Source: Pedobacter changchengzhani (GTDB lineage Bacteria > Bacteroidota > Bacteroidia > Sphingobacteriales > Sphingobacteriaceae). Taken from it: 64,000 nucleotides of DNA. Of this stretch, positions 57,547 to 64,000 are shown piece by piece; position 1 is the stretch's first letter, and every line of letters starts with the position of its first letter. The notes beneath the pieces were generated by a model that ran no database searches, had not been told where the DNA came from, and was given only the letters and a program-made list of their open reading frames with translations. The translations under genes were made by a program, and so were the position numbers. Location: NCBI RefSeq assembly GCF_004354365.1, contig NZ_SJCY01000004.1, positions 62,001 to 126,000 of the forward strand. The letters are read 5' to 3'.

Positions 57547-58099
57547 TCATCGCGTCATTGCGAGGAGGCACGACGCGGCAATCTTTTTTGGTTTTGTCCT
57601 AGCCAGACGGACTTTTTTTTTGACAACAAAAAGACCAGCGAAGCTAGCTTGAACACATTTAAAAAATAAGCACTAATGAAAACACAAAAGTGTCGGCTTA
57701 AAATTTTTATATTTAAGTCAGTACCTTGGCTTTGACAATGTGGCCCAAAAATTTGTTAGGACGATTTAAGTAGAACGAAGATGTACTACTTAGGCTTAGC
57801 TAGGTTGAAAAGCCTAGAGTTTAATGTAATGATTAAAAGGTTTGGCTTCAATAAGCATTTGAGTATTTGACGATTTTCTTTGGTAAAATAAACCCGATAG
57901 GAATGAAAATACTTTTAAAATGGCCTTTGAAAGTTACTAACTCTAATAGGCGCATGGCTAGTTAGAGTTAGTAACTTTGCCATTAAAAGATTGAAATGGA
58001 AAGCGGGACTTTCGTAACCGAGAAGCACTAAGCCTGCTTTTCAAATAAAAAAAATTCAATTTAAGTAGCGTAAATTTTAACAAGAAGAAAAAAAAACAA
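57547..58099. other. 553-bp spacer without a recognised gene; several inverted repeats
   Basis: It holds a single arm of the GTCATTGCGAGG repeat (57552-57585). A hairpin TAAGTAG...CTACTTA lies near 57770-57798. A perfect 17-bp inverted repeat follows: AAAGTTACTAACTCTAA (57930-57946) and its complement (57962-57978). It is uniformly A/T-rich and has no likely ORF. It could be decayed mobile DNA or hold a structured RNA. Confidence 0.55.
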
Positions 58100-59284
58100 T
58101 TGAACAATAAAACAATAAAACAATATAATACCATCATCATACTCGGCTCAACAGGAAGCATTGGTACACAGGCACTTGAAGTAATTAGAGATCATCCTAA
58201 TCGTTTCAAAGTTTCCGTTCTGTCTGCACTTAAAAATGCAGAACTGCTAATTCAGCAAGCTATTGAGTTTAAGCCAGAAATGGTTGTAATTGGCGATGAA
58301 AGTAAATATTTGGAGGTTAAAAACGCTTTAGCATTGTATAATATTAAAGTTTTGGCTGGTGAAGAGGCTTTAAGTGAGGCTGCTGTTTATCCTAAGGGGA
58401 ATATTGTATTGACTGCAATAATGGGTTCGGTTGGTTTAAAACCCACAATAGCTGCCATAAAAGCCGGCAAAGATATCGCCTTAGCCAATAAAGAAACGTT
58501 AGTTGTAGCTGGAGAATATATCACTGCCTTGGCTAAAGAATATCAAGTCAAGATTCTTCCGGTAGATTCCGAGCATTCAGCAATTTTTCAATGTTTGGTA
58601 GGAGAGGAGCAGAATGAAATCGAAAAGATTTATTTAACAGCCTCTGGCGGTCCTTTTTTAGGCAAGGATAAAAATTTTCTATCCTCCGTTAAAAAAGAGC
58701 AGGCCTTAAAGCATCCAAATTGGGTAATGGGTGCAAAAATTACGATCGATTCTGCATCGTTAATGAACAAAGGATTGGAAGTAATTGAAGCTAAATGGCT
58801 TTTTAATCTTGATGTAAATCAAATTGATGTGATTGTGCACCCTCAATCCATCGTTCATTCTTTGGTGCAGTTTACTGATGGATCGATGAAAGCGCAAATG
58901 GGTGTTCCGGATATGAAGCTGCCCATCCAATACGCGTTAAATCATCCCGATAGGTTAAAAAATAATTTTAAGCGGTTTAATTTTTTAGATTACCCAACTT
59001 TTACTTTTCAGCAGGCTGATAGCAAGACATTTAGGAACTTGGAATTGGCTTTCTCATCCTTGAAAAAAGGTGGCAATATGCCGTGTATTCTTAATGCTGC
59101 AAATGAAATTGTTGTAGAAGCATTTTTACAAGATAAAGTGGGTTTCTTGCAAATGAGCGATGTTATTGAATGCTGTATGGACGAAATTTCTTTCATTGAA
59201 AAGCCAGAATTAAACGATTATTTAGAAACTGACAAACATAGCCGTATCTTAGCGGCCGAATTAGTAACAAAAAGTATATTTTAA
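58100..59284 (+). CDS. dxr: 1-deoxy-D-xylulose 5-phosphate reductoisomerase
   Basis: The MEP pathway step that makes MEP for isoprenoids. The NADPH site is IILGSTGSIGTQALEVI; ALANKETLVVAGEYI and the metal/substrate site LPVDSEHSAIFQCL, TASGGPF, WVMGAKITIDSASLMNKGLEVIEA and GVPDMKLPIQYAL are all conserved. The length of 394 residues is normal. The only plausible start is TTG at 58100, behind a purine-rich AAGAAGAAAAAAA. rseP follows 28 bp later, as in many bacteria. Confidence 0.96.
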   Translation: MNNKTIKQYNTIIILGSTGSIGTQALEVIRDHPNRFKVSVLSALKNAELLIQQAIEFKPEMVVIGDESKYLEVKNALALYNIKVLAGEEALSEAAVYPKGNIVLTAIMGSVGLKPTIAAIKAGKDIALANKETLVVAGEYITALAKEYQVKILPVDSEHSAIFQCLVGEEQNEIEKIYLTASGGPFLGKDKNFLSSVKKEQALKHPNWVMGAKITIDSASLMNKGLEVIEAKWLFNLDVNQIDVIVHPQSIVHSLVQFTDGSMKAQMGVPDMKLPIQYALNHPDRLKNNFKRFNFLDYPTFTFQQADSKTFRNLELAFSSLKKGGNMPCILNAANEIVVEAFLQDKVGFLQMSDVIECCMDEISFIEKPELNDYLETDKHSRILAAELVTKSIF

Positions 59285-59312
59285 CATCTAACATAAAATT
59301 TTATTAGAAAAT

Positions 59313-60701
59313 ATGAATGGATTGATTATGGCGGGGCAGTTGTTGCTCGGATTGTCTTTATTAGTGATTTTACACGAATTGGGGCATTTTTTGGCAGCAA
59401 GAGCATTTGGTATTAAAGTAGAAAAGTTTTATTTGTTTTTTGATGCATGGGGATTTAAGCTCTTCAGTTTTAAAAAAGGCGGGGTAGAATACGGTGTGGG
59501 ATGGTTGCCTTTGGGTGGCTATGTTAAAATTGCGGGCATGATTGATGAGAGCATGGATACTGAGCAACTGGCTCAACCTGCACAACCTTGGGAGTTTCGC
59601 TCAAAACCTGCTTGGCAACGGTTAATTGTAATGCTAGGCGGTATTTTCGTAAATATTATTGTAGGTATTTTTATTTTTTGGATGCTTACTTTTAAATACG
59701 GACAAAACTATGTGGTTAACGATAAATTGGTTGACGGTATTTCTGTAGGGAGTATTGGGAAAGAAATTGGATTGCAAACAGGAGATCGGGTTTTAGCCAT
59801 TAATGGTAAAAAACTGATCCGTTTTGATGATTTGCTAAGTACGAAAGTACTTTTTGGAGATGCACAACTTACAGTATTACGTGGTGAAAAAACATTGTAT
59901 GTTGCCGTACCAGATACCATTTTAAATAAAATTACTAAAAACGATAAAGAAAGTTTTATTGCGCCAAGGTTTAGAATGGGTAGCATACGCGAAATTAGTG
60001 TGCCTGATGAAAAAGCAGATGCTCCTTCGTTTATGGATAAATTATTGAAACGTAAAAAGGAGAAGCCAGTTTACCCGGCTTTTAATGCAGGGATAAAACC
60101 AAAAGATAGTGTGTTATCAGTTAATGGTACACCTATTGTGTTTTTCGATCAGTTTAAAGGAGAAATATCTAAAAATGCCAATAAAGAAGTTAGTATTCAT
60201 GCGTTAAGAAATGGACAGCCGATTGATTTTAATTTAAAGGTAAATAGCAACGGAACCATTGGTGTAATCCCTAATTTTAATTCGTTGGCTACAGCACATG
60301 TAAACTTTGGTTTTTTCGAATCGTTACCCGAAGGTTCTAAAATGGCGTATAATAGCTTTTTAGATAATGCGAAAGGGATTAGTAAGATGATTACAGGCAA
60401 GTTAAGTGCCCGTAACATTAGCAGTCCGGTGGGTATTGCACAAGCCTATGGCGGCACTTTCGATTGGGTTAAATTTTGGACTTTAACAGGTTTAATTTCG
60501 ATGGCATTGGCATTTATGAATTTATTGCCTATACCAGGTTTAGACGGTGGTCACGTTGTGTTTTTATTAATAGAAATGGTGCAACGCAAGCCAGTTAGCG
60601 AAAAGGTATTGGAAAAAGCGCAAATTGTTGGTTTTGTAATTTTAATCAGCTTAATGGTTTATGCTTTCGGAAATGATATTTTTAAGGCATTTGGGAAGTA
60701 G
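59313..60701 (+). CDS. rseP: RseP-type intramembrane site-2 metalloprotease
   Basis: Inner-membrane zinc protease (M50). The active site HELGHFLAARAFG lies in the first span and the second zinc ligand is in NLLPIPGLDGGHV. Two PDZ domains lie between: IGLQTGDRVLAINGKKLI and AGIKPKDSVLSVNGTPI. At 462 residues it is complete. It cuts membrane-bound anti-sigma factors or leftover signal peptides. It forms an operon with dxr. Confidence 0.95.
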   Translation: MNGLIMAGQLLLGLSLLVILHELGHFLAARAFGIKVEKFYLFFDAWGFKLFSFKKGGVEYGVGWLPLGGYVKIAGMIDESMDTEQLAQPAQPWEFRSKPAWQRLIVMLGGIFVNIIVGIFIFWMLTFKYGQNYVVNDKLVDGISVGSIGKEIGLQTGDRVLAINGKKLIRFDDLLSTKVLFGDAQLTVLRGEKTLYVAVPDTILNKITKNDKESFIAPRFRMGSIREISVPDEKADAPSFMDKLLKRKKEKPVYPAFNAGIKPKDSVLSVNGTPIVFFDQFKGEISKNANKEVSIHALRNGQPIDFNLKVNSNGTIGVIPNFNSLATAHVNFGFFESLPEGSKMAYNSFLDNAKGISKMITGKLSARNISSPVGIAQAYGGTFDWVKFWTLTGLISMALAFMNLLPIPGLDGGHVVFLLIEMVQRKPVSEKVLEKAQIVGFVILISLMVYAFGNDIFKAFGK

Positions 60702-61039
60702 TTGTTGAGGACGAGGTTGAGGTTGAGGTTGAGATTGAGGTTGAGACTGAGGTTGAGGCTGAGGATGAGGATGAGATTCAAAGAAGTAGGTAAAATAAAT
60801 TAGACTTAATCTTTTTAAACTGGCATAGCTTGGCCTCAACCTTATACTATTTACATGTTTAACCTAAGCCTTAACCTTATGGCAAAATTACCGACTTAGC
60901 CTCGATCTCAGCCTTAACCTTATAGCAAAATTACCGGCTCAGCCTCAACCTTAACCTTATAACACAATTACCGGCTCAACCTTAACCTTATAACACAACT
61001 TTACAGGCTCAACCTTAACCTCAGCCTCAACCTTAAAAT
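60702..61039. repeat. Hexamer arrays and a minisatellite between rseP and hscB
   Basis: A (GAGGTT)-type array of about 11 hexamers (60708-60777) is followed by a complementary-sense region of about four copies of a 35-45 bp unit (CTTAACCTTATAGCAAAATT then ACCGGCTCAGCCTCAACC). The two parts can pair over long stretches. The array ends 6 bp before the hscB ATG. No ORF supported. Confidence 0.85.
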
Positions 61040-61555
61040 ATGAATTACTTCGAGTTTTACGAATTGCCACTTCAATTTCACCCTGATTTAAACGTGGTTA
61101 AGTCTAAGTTCTACGCATTTAGCAAAAAATTCCATCCCGATTTTTATGCCAATGAAAGTGAAGAGAAACAGCAGGAGGTTTTGGATTTATCTACGTTAAA
61201 TAATAAGGCTTATCAAACGCTAAGTAATCCTGCTAAGTTATTGAAGTACGTTCTGGAGTTGAAAGGCGTTGTGCAAACTGATGAGCATTATCAATTGCCA
61301 CAAACGTTTTTAATGGAAATGATGGATGTAAACGAAGCGTTAATGGATATGGAGTTTGAGCCCGATGCTTCCAAATTATTAACTGTACAAGCCGAAGTTG
61401 ATGCCATTGAGGAGAAGCTATTTGGCGAGCTTAAAAATTTAACAGACTTGTTCGATCAAACTGGTGGAAATGAAAATACCTTGTTGGCTATTAAAGATCT
61501 TTTTTACCGTCAGAAGTACCTAAATAGAATAAGAGAGCGGTTGCCGAAGGGTTAA
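61040..61555 (+). CDS. hscB: Iron-sulfur assembly co-chaperone HscB
   Basis: A J-type co-chaperone that brings the IscU scaffold to HscA. The N-terminal J domain begins NYFEFYELPLQFHPDLN and has its HPD motif in KKFHPDFYAN. NNKAYQTLSNPAKLLKYVLEL follows. The C-terminal three-helix IscU-binding domain has TFLMEMMDVNEALMDME. At 171 residues it is typical. It stands alone behind a repeat array. Confidence 0.92.
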   Translation: MNYFEFYELPLQFHPDLNVVKSKFYAFSKKFHPDFYANESEEKQQEVLDLSTLNNKAYQTLSNPAKLLKYVLELKGVVQTDEHYQLPQTFLMEMMDVNEALMDMEFEPDASKLLTVQAEVDAIEEKLFGELKNLTDLFDQTGGNENTLLAIKDLFYRQKYLNRIRERLPKG

Positions 61556-61804
61556 TTTCTATATCTCGAGGATCGTATGTTAATTACCTTTACTGGCGCT
61601 TTAAATCACTATGCGATTTCTGTTTCAACTTTTGTTTTTCTACTTGTATTTTGTATTTCCCTGGCAAAATTTTAAATCAATTTGACACGCCTTTAAATTC
61701 TTATGTGCGTTTCGCTCAACTCAAAAACAGTTTACTGTCAAAGTTTATTAACTTATTTGATAAGCAAGAGTTAACTCCTATTTTCGAGAAATTTAGTTGA
61801 TCTT

Positions 61805-62116
61805 ATGAATTCTACACTTTCCATATTTAGAAAAATTGCCGTTGCTGAAGGTATCTCTTATCTTCTGTTATTATTTGTTGCCATGCCTTTAAAATATTTT
61901 GCAGGCTTACCATTGGCGGTTAAATATACAGGTTGGGCACATGGATTGCTATTTGTACTGTATGCGGTTTTTTTAATTATGGCTTGGCAAGAGCAGAAAT
62001 GGAAATTTGGAAAAGCGGTACTGATATTTTTAGCATCTTTGTTACCTTTTGCTCCGTTTGTGGTAGATCGGAAATTGAAAGATGAACGCGCAGTGATTGC
62101 GAATTCAGCGGCTTAA
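61805..62116 (+). CDS. DUF3817 membrane protein
   Basis: A 103-residue protein with three membrane spans: AEGISYLLLLFVAMPLKYF, GWAHGLLFVLYAVFLIMAW, AVLIFLASLLPFAPFVVDR. This matches DUF3817 (YdzA-like), where the WAHG motif is typical. Function unknown. Confidence 0.88.
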   Translation: MNSTLSIFRKIAVAEGISYLLLLFVAMPLKYFAGLPLAVKYTGWAHGLLFVLYAVFLIMAWQEQKWKFGKAVLIFLASLLPFAPFVVDRKLKDERAVIANSAA

Positions 62117-62206
62117 AAGGTTGAAAAAATATTTCAAATGTATTTGAAAATAATGTTGTGATTTAGGATTGTGTTGCATACATTTGCAACCCGTTACAAT
62201 AACAAT

Positions 62207-62286
62207 GCCCAGTTGGCGGAATTGGTAGACGCGCTGGTCTCAAACACCAGTGGGAGACCGTGCCGGTTCGACTCCGGCACTGGGTA
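62207..62286 (+). tRNA. tRNA-Leu (anticodon CAA)
   Basis: Acceptor arms GCCCAGT and ACTGGGT pair. D-arm TGGCGGAATTGGTAGACGCG, anticodon stem CTGGT/ACCAG with loop CTCAAAC (anticodon CAA, reads UUG), long variable arm TGGGAGACCGTG, T-arm CCGGTTCGACTCCGG. No encoded CCA. A terminator follows. Confidence 0.95.
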
Positions 62287-62292
62287 CAGCTA

Positions 62293-62319
62293 AAGCCTCA
62301 GAGAAATCTGAGGCTTTTT
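62293..62319 (+). terminator. Intrinsic terminator after tRNA-Leu
   Basis: AAGCCTCAGA (62293-62302), loop GAAA, TCTGAGGCTT (62307-62316), then further T. Confidence 0.9.
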
Positions 62320-62683
62320 GCTTTTAAATTATTGCGTCAGTGTATATTTTATATTCTTTAGAACTCAACAAATTCTACATTGGAAGTTGCATTGATTTTG
62401 CTGAGCGCTTATAGCAACATGAAAGTAAATTTTTTTCAAATAATTTCTTAAAAGTTCATAATCTATCTGCAATTTTAAGATTAGAGAAATTTGTTATAAT
62501 TCATTTGCCTAAAGTATATTGCTTTATCATCACTGTATGTTAGTAATCTCCGGTAATTAAGTCTTAGTAAACAAAGGAAGCTTCTCAATAACCCTTATTC
62601 TTTTCTTTCCAATTGGAATTTTTTTAGTTTTGCAACGTTATAACATATATATGCATTTTAAATTTTTAAAAAACTTATAAATC
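62320..62683. promoter_or_regulatory. 364-bp spacer with a putative promoter for the GIN-domain lipoprotein
   Basis: TAGTTTTG at 62625-62632 matches TAnnTTTG and would give a UTR of about 45 bp. A TTG lies only about 9 bp upstream of it, too close for a -33. The rest is A/T-rich with no gene seen. Confidence 0.4.
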
Positions 62684-63400
62684 ATGAAAAAATTTCTTTT
62701 ATATTTCTCCGTTGTAGGTCTGTTATTATCATCCTGTTCGAAGGTAGATCTCAAGTCTGATGGGTCAAATGGAGAATCTGGTGTCGCACCAAAGAATATT
62801 CCTACTGGAACTACATCTGTTACCGGTAATGGCGATGTAGTTACTGTTAACCGGACGGTTGGAGATTTTGATTCTATTGATTACACTGGAATCGGTTCCT
62901 TAATTTTTGTGCAAGGGAATGAAACTTATACTAGAGTGGAAGCGGAATCCAACATTGAACCACTTATTAAGACTGAATTAATAAATAGAACCTTAAAAAT
63001 TACTTTTAAATCAAATACTTCTATCTCTACTACGAAGCCTATAAAAATATATTCAGGCTCCCCTTCTATTAATAGTTTAACTTTAAATGGTACTAATTCC
63101 TTATTTAGTAATACTATAAATACTCCATCGTTAACTACTAATATTACGGCCGGTTCAAAGCTTGATTTAAGTGGTTCGGCAACGAAATTATTTTCTACTT
63201 TAGCGGGTACATCTAATCAACAAACTGTTGATCTTGTTGCTGATGAGGTCACTGTTAACGCAACTGGAACAAGCAAAGGCTATGTAAATGCTTCTAAAAA
63301 ACTTAATGTTAATTTAGATGGTGTTGTGAAACTCTATTATAAGGGCAAACCTGTTATTACCTCTTCAATTTCATTTACTAGTAATCTTATTAAATTATAA
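62684..63400 (+). CDS. Lipoprotein with head-GIN (DUF2807) domain
   Basis: A lipoprotein signal (MKKFLLYFSVVGLLLSSCSK) precedes a DUF2807 beta-helix: RTVGDFDSIDYTGIGSLIF, then GNETYTRVEAESNIEPLIKT, LINRTLKITFKS, and repeated strands LTLNGTNSLFSN, AGSKLDLSGSATK, VTVNATGTSKGYVNASKKL. These proteins are membrane-anchored and may act as surface adhesin or auto-transporter-like modules; role unproven. Length 238 is typical. Own terminator. Confidence 0.88.
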   Translation: MKKFLLYFSVVGLLLSSCSKVDLKSDGSNGESGVAPKNIPTGTTSVTGNGDVVTVNRTVGDFDSIDYTGIGSLIFVQGNETYTRVEAESNIEPLIKTELINRTLKITFKSNTSISTTKPIKIYSGSPSINSLTLNGTNSLFSNTINTPSLTTNITAGSKLDLSGSATKLFSTLAGTSNQQTVDLVADEVTVNATGTSKGYVNASKKLNVNLDGVVKLYYKGKPVITSSISFTSNLIKL

Positions 63401-63425
63401 ACAAGATCATTTAATATTATTTAAG

Positions 63426-63462
63426 AAGAGGCTTTCTCAAAATAGGAGAAAGCCTCTTTTCT
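63426..63462 (+). terminator. Intrinsic terminator after the GIN-domain lipoprotein
   Basis: AAGAGGCTTTCTC (63426-63438), loop AAAATAG, GAGAAAGCCTCTT (63446-63458), then T. Confidence 0.92.
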
Positions 63463-63565
63463 ATTAATATGCAGCCCATTTTCAAAGATATGTCTGGGTC
63501 ACGGAGGCATTTTAGTGTATCGTTAAAAATTGAATATCCACAAACAATTATTATTGGATGTAATT

Positions 63566-63724
63566 TTACGTAAAACAGTATGTTTTGCCGAGAAGTTGGT
63601 TATTGTATTGAAGGGTATCATTACAAAAGAAGTCGTTTAAATCCTCATTGCCACAATCAAATGCTTCGCAATTTGCTAAAACCTCTTGGTCGAGGTTTTG
63701 GAAAGTACAGGCGTCTAATAACAA
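63566..63724 (-). pseudogene. N-terminal fragment of a GNAT acetyltransferase (toxin-like)
   Basis: A minus-strand frame without an ATG (a TTG at 63724 is possible) reads LLLDACTFQNLDQEVLAN, CEAFDCGNEDLNDFFCNDT, QYNNQLLGKTYCFT, then a stop. The pattern F-D-C-G-N-E-D-L-N-D-F-F and Q-L-L-G-K-T-Y is the N-terminus of GNAT proteins that pair with a small upstream protein. The acetyl-CoA-binding core is missing, so the gene is broken. Confidence 0.7.
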
Positions 63725-63731
63725 TGCACTA

Positions 63732-63890
63732 TTATTTAAGCTTTGCTTTAGCCAATATTTTTGATGCTACAGCAGTTTGTTGAGAAAAATTAACCGTTGC
63801 TTTTTTAGACACAGTAGCTTCTGCTTTTTTTACAAAATCGCCAGCTACCTTACTCCTAAGAACCGGAATTGATTTAATTGCTAATGCCAT
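63732..63890 (-). CDS. Small basic partner of a GNAT protein (antitoxin-like)
   Basis: A 52-residue minus-strand frame: MALAIKSIPVLRSKVAGDFV, KKAEATVSKKATVNFSQQ, TAVASKILAKAKLK. It has a promoter of the phylum type just upstream, ends 8 bp from the GNAT fragment, and uses normal codons. I infer an antitoxin-like role from the pairing. It is intact while the partner is truncated. Confidence 0.65.
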   Translation of the reverse strand: MALAIKSIPVLRSKVAGDFVKKAEATVSKKATVNFSQQTAVASKILAKAKLK

Positions 63891-63909
63891 TGATAATTTT
63901 ATTTAACTG

Positions 63910-63939
63910 CAAAGGTAAGGATTTAGAATTGATAAACAA
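63910..63939 (-). promoter_or_regulatory. Promoter of the GNAT-partner gene
   Basis: On the minus strand TTG (63939-63937), 19 bp, then TACCTTTG (63917-63910). The fit to TTG-N19-TAnnTTTG is exact, about 20 bp before the ATG at 63890. Confidence 0.75.
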
Positions 63940-64000
63940 TAAACTCTAATCTAATACATTTAGCAAGTGAAAAATTAAATGCAAATGAAGATATAAGTTA

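Noticed and set aside
60702..61039. A CRISPR or centromere-like iteron array upstream of hscB
   Set aside because: Hexamers and short minisatellite units lie directly next to each other without unique spacers, and no replication or partition gene is near.
63580..63783. A plus-strand 67-codon frame at the right end
   Set aside because: It is antisense to the GNAT fragment and its partner, whose peptides match known patterns.

Overview
The window looks like chromosomal DNA of a low-GC Bacteroidota, most likely family Sphingobacteriaceae (Pedobacter-like). The evidence is a type IX secretion sorting domain of each kind (type A at 8463-9440, type B at 14206-16107), a SusC-like plug and carboxypeptidase-regulatory module, promoters of the Bacteroidota type (TTG, about 19 bp, TAnnTTTG), TTG and GTG starts, few Shine-Dalgarno sites, and families typical of the phylum (BatA-like, DUF4199, GIN-domain lipoprotein, GH3). 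The genus is inference; no 16S gene is present.

Layout. 1-9.5 kb: the 5' end of smc, an aldo/keto reductase, a lipoprotein, a UvrD/PcrA helicase with a duplicated 3' end, a DUF493 protein, a pair of bPH2 membrane proteins and a T9SS-secreted SGNH hydrolase. 9.6-17.7 kb: M20 dipeptidase, grpE-dnaJ, an FtsE-like ATPase, a type B sorted surface protein, and a LuxC-type acyl-CoA reductase divergent from a ferredoxin. 17.7-20.3 kb: a decayed accessory island with RhuM, Bro-N and two copies of the tail of a restriction-modification-type protein. 20.3-28.4 kb: a stress protein, an NlpC/P60 hydrolase, a 1942-residue alpha-2-macroglobulin-like protein with an embedded SusC-like plug, and a broken nucleotidyltransferase pair. 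28.4-37.7 kb: a WD40 protein and a complete hisGDCBHAF-IE operon on the minus strand, headed by a promoter and a His-rich leader peptide. 39.4-45.2 kb: a compact NAD/ADP-ribose operon (NrtR-like regulator, PRPP synthetase, ADP-ribosylglycohydrolase-NADAR fusion, KptA, phosphoesterase, nicotinamide phosphoribosyltransferase) with three matching 21-bp operators. 45.3-61.6 kb: paralogous hypotheticals, a BatA-like protein with a dihydroorotase-like pseudoenzyme, a decayed zeta-type toxin, glycosyltransferases, GH3, dxr-rseP and hscB. 61.8-64 kb: DUF3817, tRNA-Leu(CAA), a GIN-domain lipoprotein and a decayed GNAT toxin-like pair.

The most unusual structure is in the his operon. Three C/G-rich inverted-repeat elements sit exactly between his genes. 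The right arm of each is read in frame into the next gene, so HisB, HisH and HisF have lost their ordinary start codons and carry translated repeat as a leader or linker. One element contains a DUF559 (PD-D/EXK-like) nuclease ORF, which is fused in frame to HisF. Similar arm-spacer-arm elements without a nuclease lie at 27.7 kb and 55.9 kb. This suggests a family of mobile palindromic elements in which DUF559 could be the mobilising enzyme; that role is inference. Other strong signals are the NrtR-like operator trio, the his leader/attenuator, the synonymous-only divergence of the duplicated uvrD tail, and many spacers built from 6-8 bp phased repeats just upstream of start codons.
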